From a virus: DNA of 64,000 nt. Shown in pieces: positions 35,962-43,642 of this stretch. The notes beneath the pieces were generated by a model. That model was given only the letters and a program-made list of their open reading frames with translations, searched no databases and had not been told where the DNA came from. The stretch covers positions 117,279 through 181,278 of IMG/VR virus record IMGVR_UViG_3300032668_000004, one strand, 5' to 3'. How positions within the stretch are numbered: the first letter of the stretch is position 1; the number at the start of each line of letters is the position of its first letter. The translations under genes were made by a program, and so were the position numbers.

Positions 35962-35990
35962 TTGACACTCTGAATGATGGACAGTAGTAT
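35962..35990 (+). promoter_or_regulatory. Sigma70-type promoter (TTGACA-N17-TAGTAT)
   Basis: TTGACA (35962-35967), a 17-base spacer and TAGTAT (35985-35990). The ATG at 36021 follows after a 30-base leader containing AGAGGA. Confidence 0.65.
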
Positions 35991-36020
35991 GTCTTCATTC
36001 AAACAGAGGACTACACCACT

Positions 36021-36299
36021 ATGAACATCTACGACGATTTCCAAAATGAAGTTGACTCGGTCTCGGATCCTGATCAAGATCAGGTCCCCCACATCGTCAT
36101 GCAGTTCAAGAAGGTTCTTGATCTGAAGGGCAACTATCCGATTGTTTTTAAGGATGGCACTAAGGCGGTTGTTCCCACTCATATCATCACTCAATTCATG
36201 AGCAAGTTCTCTCGCCTTAAGCCCATGGATCGCGAGCGTCTGCAAGACATCGCTATTCGCAGCAAGGACGATTTCGCTAAGGTCCTGCAGTCGCTGTAA
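36021..36299 (+). CDS. Small conserved phage protein (92 aa)
   Basis: A 92-residue protein expressed alone from its own host-type promoter and closed by a terminator overlapping its stop. The sequence (MNIYDDFQNEVDSVSDPDQD) has an acidic N-terminus, then a beta-hairpin-like YPIVFKDGTKAVVP and two helices. Its codons are GC-richer than those of its neighbours. Separate transcription suggests an early or regulatory role; I do not recognise the family. Confidence 0.6.
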   Translation: MNIYDDFQNEVDSVSDPDQDQVPHIVMQFKKVLDLKGNYPIVFKDGTKAVVPTHIITQFMSKFSRLKPMDRERLQDIAIRSKDDFAKVLQSL

Positions 36300-36318
36300 T
36301 ATATACAGCGATTTTTTT
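36292..36318 (+). terminator. Hairpin terminator overlapping the stop codon
   Basis: CGCTGTA (36292-36298) pairs with TACAGCG (36304-36310), followed by a run of seven T. The left arm contains the end of the coding sequence. Confidence 0.7.
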
Positions 36319-36328
36319 ACCCATTTTG

Positions 36329-36336
36329 ACTAAATA
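36329..36336 (+). promoter_or_regulatory. Late promoter-like box (ACTAAATA)
   Basis: ACTAAATA in the gap after the terminator, about 55 bases before the ATG at 36392. It is the only candidate promoter seen for the two membrane genes that follow. Confidence 0.35.
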
Positions 36337-36391
36337 CTAATGTGTCATAGTACAGTTGTGCTATGGCATGTTCGTGTTTAAAGAGATAGAG

Positions 36392-36673
36392 ATGGGAAAT
36401 TTCCTAAAACTTATTGCTGATGTTGGTTTTCCTATTGCGGCCGCAATGGGTGCAGGATACTTCGTATTCCTAACACTGAAATTCATACTTGCCGGCGTCA
36501 CCGGTAGTATCAAAGGTATGGCTGGCATCATCACGGCGCTTGACAATCGTGTAAAAACCATGAATCATGATGTTATTCGTATTGACACTATGGTTTCTAA
36601 CGCTTTAGGGCTAGAACCAGATATAGATAGAATAGCCCGCGCCGATGGTAAAACAGATGCACGGAGAGATTAA
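36392..36673 (+). CDS. Small membrane protein, paralogue 1 (93 aa)
   Basis: The start is taken at ATG 36392 by alignment with the next gene; the open frame extends upstream to a TTG at 36356. One transmembrane segment (FPIAAAMGAGYFVFLTLKFI, residues about 11-30) is followed by a helical, coiled-coil-like tail (LDNRVKTMNHDVIRIDTMVS). The N-out, single-span layout resembles small holin or spanin-like proteins, but no family is assigned. It overlaps the start of its paralogue by one base. Confidence 0.6.
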   Translation: MGNFLKLIADVGFPIAAAMGAGYFVFLTLKFILAGVTGSIKGMAGIITALDNRVKTMNHDVIRIDTMVSNALGLEPDIDRIARADGKTDARRD

Positions 36674-36981
36674 TGGGATCTGACTTAGCTGATCTAGTAA
36701 ACAAGTACGGTTTTCCGATCATAGCAGCGGTCGGTATGGGATATCTCATATTCTATGTATGGGAGTGGGCTACTAAAGAAGTTAAACCAGTGCTGGGCGA
36801 AGCTAATACAACTTTGATCGCACTTATAGACCGTATTAGAATGCTAGATAATGATCTAATTAGACTAAACCAAAAAGTCAAAACAGTGTTGCATTTACGC
36901 GGCAAGACAATCGAGTATGGAAGAGTAGAAGCAGAAAAAGCAATTAACCAGTTAAGCAGGTCTGATCACAGGACCGACTAA
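36673..36981 (+). CDS. Small membrane protein, paralogue 2 (102 aa)
   Basis: Shares layout and motif with the preceding gene: MG..L..L...GFPI.AA.GMGY..F, one transmembrane segment (residues about 12-30), then LIALIDRIRMLDNDLIRLNQ as a coiled coil. The pair probably arose by tandem duplication and may form a hetero-oligomer. They lie directly before the curli cassette, so a role in its membrane context cannot be excluded. Confidence 0.6.
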   Translation: MGSDLADLVNKYGFPIIAAVGMGYLIFYVWEWATKEVKPVLGEANTTLIALIDRIRMLDNDLIRLNQKVKTVLHLRGKTIEYGRVEAEKAINQLSRSDHRTD

Positions 36982-37031
36982 GATAAGAAAGCTGCTGATA
37001 GTGATAGTTAGTATATTTGGAGATATGTATT

Positions 37032-37481
37032 ATGAAGAAGATCATACTACTTTCTCTGTTTGCATCGTGCTTGAGTAGTTCGGCATTTGCTTCGGAGTTA
37101 GTTCAACAATTTAAAGATCCTATATTTAATGGGGTCAGCTATGGCACGTTTGCTACTTCTACATATCAACAAGAAGAATCAGCTAAACAAACTATAGCTA
37201 CCGCAAAACAAAATTCTATAATAGCTCAACAAAATGCTGCTGCCAGTACTCCAACCGCAAAATTTATAGCTTTGTTCACAAGCCAAGTATATTCTCAATT
37301 GGCTACACAGCTATCAAATAATCTATTCTCTGGAACTAGTTCTTCTAATTCCGGAATGTTTAATTTGTCTGGTGATACAATATCATATGTTAAATCTGGA
37401 ACCAGTGTAACACTTACAGTTGTAGATACAAATGGAAATCAAACTATAGTTACTGTTCCAATAGCAACGTTTGCATTCTGA
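37032..37481 (+). CDS. csgF: CsgF-like curli assembly factor
   Basis: The start is ATG 37032 with GGAG upstream; the frame opens 15 bases earlier at TTG. A signal peptide (residues 1-20, ending SSAFA) precedes a mature protein of about 129 residues. The mature start SELVQQFKDPIFNGVSYGTF followed by Gln/Ala-rich helices matches CsgF, whose N-terminus lines the CsgG pore and couples export to fibre nucleation. The stop overlaps the csgG ATG (TGATG), giving translational coupling. CsgF with CsgG and a curlin-like protein in one operon makes the call secure. Confidence 0.8.
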   Translation: MKKIILLSLFASCLSSSAFASELVQQFKDPIFNGVSYGTFATSTYQQEESAKQTIATAKQNSIIAQQNAAASTPTAKFIALFTSQVYSQLATQLSNNLFSGTSSSNSGMFNLSGDTISYVKSGTSVTLTVVDTNGNQTIVTVPIATFAF

Positions 37482-38302
37482 TGAAGAGAATAATTATAGT
37501 TCCATTTCTTTGTGTATTTCTATCTGGCTGTTTAGGTGGATCTATTCCGGCATTAAACCAGTCTTTTCTTCAAAAAGATTCACCAAAGATAACTCATACA
37601 GCTCAACCGCATATATTTGATAATATTCCAGAATTAGATGGTACACCTATTCCAATTGCGGTATATTCATTTATTGATAAAACTGGTCAAAGAAAACCTT
37701 CTCAAACTGTAAGTTCATTTTCTACCGCAGTAACTCAGGGAGCAGATGCTTACGTTGTAAAAGCACTTTATGAAGCTGGAAATGGGAAATGGTTTAAGCC
37801 AGTTGAAAGAGTAGGATTAGATGATTTAGTAAAAGAGCGCCAACTTATTCGTCAAATGAGAGAGCAAGAACAAGGCGATAAGGCTCAAGCTCTTCCTCCA
37901 CTTTTAGTTGCAGGAGTATTGCTAGAAGGCGCAATTATAGATTATAATTCTTCTATAAAAACTGGAGGAAATGGTGCTAGATATCTTGGTATTGGACCAA
38001 ACACGCAGTATATCCAAGATCAAGTAACAATTAATATGAGATTGGTGTCTGTACAGACTGGAGAAGTACTTACTTCAGTATCTGTAGAAAAGAATCTATT
38101 GTCTACTTCTGAAGGCATTAGCGCATTTACTTTCTTTAATCAGGGAACTAATGCTTTTGAAATAGATTCACAACAAACTAAGAATGAGCCGGAAAATTAT
38201 GCTATTCGATCTGCCATAGAAACAGGTGTTGTTGAATTAATAAAGAGTGGTGAAAAAATAGGGCTATGGCATTATAAAACCACACAGGAGAAACACAAAT
38301 GA
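37481..38302 (+). CDS. csgG: CsgG-like outer-membrane secretion lipoprotein
   Basis: A 273-residue protein, near E. coli CsgG (277). It has a lipoprotein signal peptide with LSGC (lipidated Cys17). Conserved regions are IPIAVYSFIDKTGQRKP, then KALYEAGNGKWFKPVERVGL, LLVAGVLLEGAIIDYNS and RYLGIGPNTQYIQDQVTINM, all typical of the nonameric CsgG channel. It would export curlin across the host outer membrane. It overlaps csgF upstream and the curlin-like gene downstream. DNA composition here is clearly AT-richer than the replication genes. Confidence 0.88.
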   Translation: MKRIIIVPFLCVFLSGCLGGSIPALNQSFLQKDSPKITHTAQPHIFDNIPELDGTPIPIAVYSFIDKTGQRKPSQTVSSFSTAVTQGADAYVVKALYEAGNGKWFKPVERVGLDDLVKERQLIRQMREQEQGDKAQALPPLLVAGVLLEGAIIDYNSSIKTGGNGARYLGIGPNTQYIQDQVTINMRLVSVQTGEVLTSVSVEKNLLSTSEGISAFTFFNQGTNAFEIDSQQTKNEPENYAIRSAIETGVVELIKSGEKIGLWHYKTTQEKHK

Positions 38303-39105
38303 AACTATTAAAAACACTAGCAATAATGGCGATGCTATTTACTACACCAGCATTAGCTCAAACTGCATCGCCAACTGGTCCCGCAACTCCAGCAACTGCG
38401 GCATTACCTGGTGCGCCATCAGCACCATCTATTATAGCAACTTCACCAAATCAAAATAATGCTGATAGTATGTCAACGACAAATGATGTTTATATTAATC
38501 AATCTGGTGATAATGTTAATATTAATATTAAACAAACTGGCCAGACAAATATCTTTGGTACTTTTACAGATCCTGTATATTTGAGAGGAGCTAACCAATC
38601 TATTATTGGTATTCAAACTGGTAATAATAATGAAGCCCTAATCTCAGTTGTATCTGGTACTGCTGGAACAGATAATGCTTCATTATCTCTTCAACAAATT
38701 GGAAATAGCAACTATGCTCTAATTCGTTGTGGAAGTAGTTTAGGCGACGCGAGTTGTACCGGTCTAAACTTTAATGCTAGATTTACAGGTGATAGTAATT
38801 CTCTAAATTATCATGGTGCAGGTGCTAATATTACAACTACCCTTGATATTACTGGTGGAAATAACTCATTAACAATGTCTGCAATTTCACCAAATGCTTC
38901 TCAAACAATCTTAGTATCTGGTGATTACAATACTTTAAATACTACACAAACAGACCTTGGTGGCACATATGGGCACAGTCTATATGTAAATCTAACAGGA
39001 ACTGGAAATGCTATTACTACACAACAATATGGAGCTACTGAAACTGTTATTAATGTGACAAGTGTTGGAAATAATGGTAACATTAACATTAAGACTGGCC
39101 ACTAG
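38299..39105 (+). CDS. Curlin-repeat (CsgA/CsgB-like) secreted protein
   Basis: A 268-residue protein with a signal peptide (residues 1-20, ending ALAQT) and a Pro/Ala-rich spacer. Repeats with Gln/Asn/Gly spacing follow, such as INQSGDNVNINIKQTG, IGIQTGNNNEALISV and LQQIGNSNYALIR. These resemble the amyloid strand-loop-strand repeats of CsgA/CsgB, though less regular. It is the likely export substrate of the CsgG/CsgF pair. Its end overlaps the next gene's signal peptide in another frame. An amyloid made during phage infection could alter host surface, aggregation or superinfection (inference). Confidence 0.75.
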   Translation: MKLLKTLAIMAMLFTTPALAQTASPTGPATPATAALPGAPSAPSIIATSPNQNNADSMSTTNDVYINQSGDNVNINIKQTGQTNIFGTFTDPVYLRGANQSIIGIQTGNNNEALISVVSGTAGTDNASLSLQQIGNSNYALIRCGSSLGDASCTGLNFNARFTGDSNSLNYHGAGANITTTLDITGGNNSLTMSAISPNASQTILVSGDYNTLNTTQTDLGGTYGHSLYVNLTGTGNAITTQQYGATETVINVTSVGNNGNINIKTGH

Positions 39106-40213
39106 TTTTTTTCTTCTGTTAGCTACTCCAGCTTTTGCTAGTATTGGTGCAATAACAGATTTTAAAGGCGGCGGACAAATAAAACGTTCATCTTCTACTA
39201 TACCGGCAAATAAAAGTTCAGGTATAGAGAAGATGGACACCATCATAACTAATAGTCAGGGTAAGTTTGGAATTACATTTAATGATCAGACTAAAGTTAA
39301 CATTACTGAAAATAGTAAATTAGTCATTGATGATTTTGTATATGATGATAATGAGAAATCTAAAGGAAAACTTGGACTTAAAGTAGCTTTAGGAACAGTA
39401 CGATATACCTCCGGAGCAATTGCTCACAACAATCCAAATTCAGTAGATATTAGAACTCCAACTGCCACCATAGCTGTTCGTGGAACAGATTTCCTTATGT
39501 CTGTAGATGAAGTAGGAAGAACTACAGTAATTTTAGTTCCAGAATGCTTTATGAATAATGGTGAGATTAGAATGGATAAAGAATGTGAAACTGGAGCTAT
39601 TGAAGTAGCTACTGCTGCTGGAGTAGTTAAAATGGATAAACCATTCCAGGCTACAGTCGTAGAAACATCTTCTGGTCCCCCAAGCACTCCATCAGTAATT
39701 AGTATGGAAGGAAGATCGGCAGATAATAATATTCAACTTTCAACTCCTTCTCTTGAAGGAGGAGCTAATCTATTAACACAAGCTAGAAAAGATATTAAGA
39801 ATAAAGTAAATCCAGCTGGGGCGGCCGCAGACAATAACCAAGATCCTAATACTGGAACGGATGATTTAAATCAAGTGTTTGCTGCTCTTCAAAGAACTCC
39901 AACTCCGTCAGAATTATTACAAGTATATGAAGAATATAATTCTGATGCTCCATTAAAACAGACTTTATATACAGATATTTCTCCACTTTTGAAAAAACAA
40001 ATTCAAATTGGTTGGGCATATTCTTTATTATCTCAAGCTAAACTAGAAGTTGTTACTGTGGTTTTACCAAAAGCAACTGGTGTAGATATTACAACAATAC
40101 AAGACGGATCTTATGATTATTATAACTTCTCTGAGCAGAAATGGCCAACATCAGGAACCGGTAGACCAAATGGTCATATAACTATAATTCAAACTAATAT
40201 AGCAAATAAATAA
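39074..40213 (+). CDS. FecR-domain periplasmic/secreted protein
   Basis: The start is ATG 39074 (GTG 39062 also possible), giving a signal peptide VTLTLRLATSFFLLLATPAF with cleavage after FAS. Residues about 30-150 form a FecR domain: GKFGITFNDQTKVNITENS, then LGTVRYTSGAI and the hallmark RTPTATIAVRGTDF. In bacteria FecR domains sense or bind at the periplasm or cell surface, and FecR proteins often sit beside CHASE2 cyclases. The C-terminal part contains a Gln/Pro-rich linker and a helical region. The first 30 bases overlap the curlin gene. It probably feeds a signal or anchor to the curli system (inference). Confidence 0.75.
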   Translation: MVTLTLRLATSFFLLLATPAFASIGAITDFKGGGQIKRSSSTIPANKSSGIEKMDTIITNSQGKFGITFNDQTKVNITENSKLVIDDFVYDDNEKSKGKLGLKVALGTVRYTSGAIAHNNPNSVDIRTPTATIAVRGTDFLMSVDEVGRTTVILVPECFMNNGEIRMDKECETGAIEVATAAGVVKMDKPFQATVVETSSGPPSTPSVISMEGRSADNNIQLSTPSLEGGANLLTQARKDIKNKVNPAGAAADNNQDPNTGTDDLNQVFAALQRTPTPSELLQVYEEYNSDAPLKQTLYTDISPLLKKQIQIGWAYSLLSQAKLEVVTVVLPKATGVDITTIQDGSYDYYNFSEQKWPTSGTGRPNGHITIIQTNIANK

Positions 40214-40232
40214 TTAAAACGGGGATTATACT

Positions 40233-42269
40233 ATGAAAAAGATTCTTCTATCGCCTTGGCTTGCGATTATTACTTTTGCTCTATTACTTACTATTAAAAT
40301 ATCCAATCCATTTTTGGTAGATGCAATCAAATTAAAATACTATGATTATCTTATGCGTGGTCCAGCAAAACAGTCTGAACAGATTGTAATTGCAAATATA
40401 TCAGATAAGACTATAGAGAAATATGGACAATATCCTTTTCCAAGAGAAACTTATTCTAAAATAATCAACGATTTGTATTTACATCGTGTTGGTGTAATTG
40501 GAAATACAATAATCTTTTCTGAACCAGATAGATTTAATACAGACAAAAATCTTACTGCTACTTTAAAACAGCATCCAATAATTTTATCTCAGACACTATC
40601 GACGCAATCTAAGCCAAATCAAAATATTCGTAAAACTGGTGTGGCTATAATTGGAGATGGTAAAACTACACAGTTTTTGCCAAATTATCCTTCAGTTCTT
40701 AATAATATTTCAGAATTTCAAGATGCTGCTGTTGGTATTGGTGTAACTTCTACTTTACCGGAATCTGATGGTGTTGTTCGCCGTGTACCTTTATTATCAA
40801 TGTCTCAAGGTGAATACTATCCATCTTTTTCTATGGAAATGTTAAGAGCAATTTCCGGTGATCCATCTTATCAAGCTAAGATTAACGAGACTGGTGTGGA
40901 AGCTTTAAGAATTCCATCATTCAATACTATTAAAACAGATGAGTACTCTAGAGTATTTGTGAACTGGAACTATAAGTTTACTCAATTTGATATTGGAGAC
41001 AAAACTCCAGATTTGCTTAATAAAATTGTAATTCTTGGTGTAACTGCTTCAGGTGTGGCCAATCCAGTAGCTACTCCAGTTGGTGCACAATTTCCACAAG
41101 CAGTTCAAGCTAGTCTTCTTCAAACTCTAATTAATGGAGATACAGTTTCTATTCCAAACTGGGCTGGAATATTGGATTATGCACTTTTAGTAGTATTGGC
41201 TCTCGGAATCATTTTGTTATCTAAAGTAAGATTCTCTGTAGTTTGGATTATAGCTCTTATTGGTGTTTATCTTTACTTCCCCGTTTATATGTTTAATCAT
41301 AATCATATTCTAATAGATGTAACATTTAATGCACTTATTGCAATGATACTTTATTTGCACATTTATACAATCAAGTTTATCTCAGAATTCTTACAGAAGC
41401 AACAAATCAAAAAGCAATTTGGAACTTATCTATCTCCAGCTATGGTTGAAAAATTACAAAAGAATCCAGAACTATTACAACTTGGAGGTGATTCTAGAGA
41501 ACTTTCTATTATGTTTACAGATGTTCGTGGATTTACTACTATTTCTGAACATTACGGCAAAGATGTTCAAGGTCTTACAAAGATCATGAATCGCTATATG
41601 ACTGCGATGACAAAAGCAATTCTAGAGAACAACGGCACCCTCGATAAGTACATAGGTGATGCTCAGATGGCATTTTGGAATGCACCTCTTAGTAATCAAC
41701 AACACGCTAAGGATGCTGTCAAGACGGCGTTTGAGATGATGAAGGCATTAGAGAGATTTAACGATGAGATTACACTGGAAGGAGTCCCGGCTTTTGGAAT
41801 GGGCCTCGGTATTAATACTGATACTGTGGTTGTTGGTAATATGGGTAGCACTCAGCGGTTTGACTATACTTGTCTTGGGGACGGCGTCAATCTTGCATCT
41901 CGCCTCGAAGGTCAATCTAAACCGTACGGGGTCAAAATCATCATCGGACCAAAAACTGCCGAATACGTGAGAGATGAATATCAGGTAGTAGAACTTGATC
42001 TTATTGCAGTCAAAGGAAAAACTGAACCGGCTCGCATCTATACTGTCCTATCTTCATATGATGCATCGGGAGAAAAACAACACTTGAGATTCTTGGATAG
42101 CTATCGTAAGGGTGAATGGGACTCTGCTAGAACATATGCTTCTAATATGAAGAAGTTCTGGAGCGGAGAGCTAAACAAGTACTACACGGAAATGATTGAC
42201 CGTATAGAGGAATATGCTAAGAATCCACCAGTTAACTGGGATGGAGTGTATAGGGCAACTTCAAAGTAA
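40233..42269 (+). CDS. CHASE2-domain class III adenylate/guanylate cyclase
   Basis: A 678-residue membrane sensor. An N-terminal membrane segment (residues 5-27) is followed by an extracytoplasmic CHASE2 domain (about 35-300), three transmembrane helices (about 310-385) and a class III cyclase domain (about 415-620). The cyclase domain has LSIMFTDVRGFTTIS (first metal Asp), DKYIGDAQMAFWN (second metal Asp) and VVVGNMGSTQRFDYTCLGDG, so it looks active. It would make cAMP or cGMP in response to an outside signal. GC content rises sharply within the gene near 41570, at the start of the cyclase domain. Directly after the FecR gene, it completes the apparent curli/FecR/CHASE2 unit. Confidence 0.88.
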   Translation: MKKILLSPWLAIITFALLLTIKISNPFLVDAIKLKYYDYLMRGPAKQSEQIVIANISDKTIEKYGQYPFPRETYSKIINDLYLHRVGVIGNTIIFSEPDRFNTDKNLTATLKQHPIILSQTLSTQSKPNQNIRKTGVAIIGDGKTTQFLPNYPSVLNNISEFQDAAVGIGVTSTLPESDGVVRRVPLLSMSQGEYYPSFSMEMLRAISGDPSYQAKINETGVEALRIPSFNTIKTDEYSRVFVNWNYKFTQFDIGDKTPDLLNKIVILGVTASGVANPVATPVGAQFPQAVQASLLQTLINGDTVSIPNWAGILDYALLVVLALGIILLSKVRFSVVWIIALIGVYLYFPVYMFNHNHILIDVTFNALIAMILYLHIYTIKFISEFLQKQQIKKQFGTYLSPAMVEKLQKNPELLQLGGDSRELSIMFTDVRGFTTISEHYGKDVQGLTKIMNRYMTAMTKAILENNGTLDKYIGDAQMAFWNAPLSNQQHAKDAVKTAFEMMKALERFNDEITLEGVPAFGMGLGINTDTVVVGNMGSTQRFDYTCLGDGVNLASRLEGQSKPYGVKIIIGPKTAEYVRDEYQVVELDLIAVKGKTEPARIYTVLSSYDASGEKQHLRFLDSYRKGEWDSARTYASNMKKFWSGELNKYYTEMIDRIEEYAKNPPVNWDGVYRATSK

Positions 42270-42307
42270 CTTACAATATGTTATATGTTTATAGTAGTGT
42301 TATACAT

Positions 42308-42421
42308 ACTAAATATATATCTCAAGCTCCTTAATAGGTTCTTGTGGGTACCAATATAAGACTTACACAGGTACCAATACACTGGCCTTAAAAGCCAGAT
42401 TAACAAAAGGAAATACAATCT
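42308..42421 (+). promoter_or_regulatory. Late-like box and structured leader of the outer-membrane protein gene
   Basis: ACTAAATA (42308-42315) starts a ~106-base leader. The leader contains two GGTACCAATA copies 29 bases apart and a CTGGC...GCCAG hairpin shortly before the AAAAGGAAA ribosome-binding site. No known riboswitch class was recognised. The region 42270-42421 has no gene. Confidence 0.4.
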
Positions 42422-42982
42422 ATGAATAAGTTATTCTTGATCGCAGCACTTGCGGCGGCTGTTGCTACTCCGGCTCTTGCTGAATCTATCACCGGTGAAG
42501 TTCGTACTATTGATCCGCAACCTGCTAAGATAGCAAACTCAACTGAATATCGTCTAACCTATAGTGAAACTGTTGCCAATATTGCTAATGTCGGCGCCGA
42601 GTTCACCGGGTCTCAACCGTATCATAACGGTACTCTAAACAGCAAGATCGTGCTGCAAGGCGGCCCTGCACTTCCCACAGTTGCAGGATTTACTCCTGCT
42701 GCTTATGGTGAGTATGGCCGTTCACTGAACACTAATAAGGACTTTAACTTCTGGGGATACGGTGCTTCTGTTTCGCATGAAGTATACGGCCCGGTATCAG
42801 TAAACGTTGGTTATCGTCATCGTCAAGGACCTAACACTCCTACCTTTACAGAAGATCGTCTTAACGGCGGTGTCGCTTTTGCTATCACCGAAGATAATAT
42901 TGTAGGTGTAAATTACTATCGCACTCGTAGCAATAGTGTCACCTCTGACATCTTGGGTGTTAACTATACTCGCAACTTTTAA
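42422..42982 (+). CDS. Outer-membrane beta-barrel protein
   Basis: A 186-residue protein with a clear signal peptide (FLIAALAAAVATPALA) and a mature part rich in alternating hydrophobic and polar residues (YRLTYSETVANIANVGAEFT; YGPVSVNVGYRHRQG). It ends in Phe (NYTRNF), the C-terminal signature for insertion by the BAM complex. The length fits an eight-stranded barrel. A phage could use it to change host permeability or to block its own receptor after infection. No specific porin family was recognised. Confidence 0.7.
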   Translation: MNKLFLIAALAAAVATPALAESITGEVRTIDPQPAKIANSTEYRLTYSETVANIANVGAEFTGSQPYHNGTLNSKIVLQGGPALPTVAGFTPAAYGEYGRSLNTNKDFNFWGYGASVSHEVYGPVSVNVGYRHRQGPNTPTFTEDRLNGGVAFAITEDNIVGVNYYRTRSNSVTSDILGVNYTRNF

Positions 42983-43003
42983 TAAAACTTGAACTGATTA
43001 AAG

Positions 43004-43033
43004 TAACGGCGGGGAGCAATCTCCGCCGTTATT
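43004..43033 (+). terminator. Hairpin terminator
   Basis: AACGGCGG (43005-43012) pairs with CCGCCGTT (43023-43030), followed by a short T-rich tail. It lies 22 bases after the outer-membrane protein stop. Confidence 0.55.
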
Positions 43034-43042
43034 CATATGTAA

Positions 43043-43050
43043 GATAAATA
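43043..43050 (+). promoter_or_regulatory. Late promoter-like box (GATAAATA)
   Basis: A perfect GATAAATA, but only 5 bases before the ATG at 43056. It is either a promoter for a leaderless or downstream start, or a chance or RBS-linked occurrence. Confidence 0.3.
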
Positions 43051-43055
43051 TATTC

Positions 43056-43631
43056 ATGATCGGAAATGAAATCATTCTAGAGTCTGCTGCTAGTGAGTTA
43101 GCCAAAAAGCTACCATCTTTAGAAAAGCACGACTATAACACTATTGACCAACTAATGCGAAAGATTGCTGCTAAGCATCACATTACTGGTAAGGCCCTGC
43201 ACGACCTTTTTGTGAAGCGATATAGCTCTACACCTGACAGTTGGATCAAAAATAAGTTAGATGAAACCGATGAAGAATTAAATATTCCCGAAGAAGTACA
43301 AAAGTTTGCAGAATGGGCTTCACGTAGAGTTCATCTAAAGAATCCCATTAAAGTAGACCTCAGCTACGACACCGAAGAAGCTCAGCATAATCATCATACT
43401 GGCAGGCACACTGAAGGTGATCCCACGATCTGGGTTTATGCTAAGAACAGAAACCTAGTAGATATTCTTAGAACGGTATTCCATGAAATCGTACACTGTC
43501 GTCAAAGTGAACTAGGTATGATTAAGCCTGGTGACAGCTATCCTGGTAGCCCAATCGAAGCGATGGCCGACCTCTTAGCTGGCAAATACATTAAAATTTA
43601 TGGTGAACGTCATCATTATATATTCCAATAA
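43056..43631 (+). CDS. Zinc metallopeptidase-like virion protein with capsid-targeting-like N-terminus
   Basis: A 191-residue protein starting MIGNEIILESAASE; ILE before Ser is an IxE site. Residues 25-70 are the same domain found at the C-terminus of the nucleotidyltransferase at 22254. Residues 140-175 carry VFHEIVHCRQ (HExxH at 143-147) and, 20 residues on, PIEAMADLLAG with a likely third zinc ligand Glu168, as in gluzincin-type peptidases. Two His-rich residue clusters (HNHHTGRH, ~111-118) precede it. The enzyme could process virion or host proteins. Its stop lies 11 bases before the next tagged gene. Confidence 0.7.
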   Translation: MIGNEIILESAASELAKKLPSLEKHDYNTIDQLMRKIAAKHHITGKALHDLFVKRYSSTPDSWIKNKLDETDEELNIPEEVQKFAEWASRRVHLKNPIKVDLSYDTEEAQHNHHTGRHTEGDPTIWVYAKNRNLVDILRTVFHEIVHCRQSELGMIKPGDSYPGSPIEAMADLLAGKYIKIYGERHHYIFQ

Positions 43632-43642
43632 TTGGTGTATAC

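Noticed and set aside
36381-36391. Longer starts (TTG 36356, ATG 36368) for the first small membrane protein
   Set aside because: Alignment with the paralogue at 36673 begins at ATG 36392. The extra N-terminal residues have no counterpart and no better ribosome-binding site.
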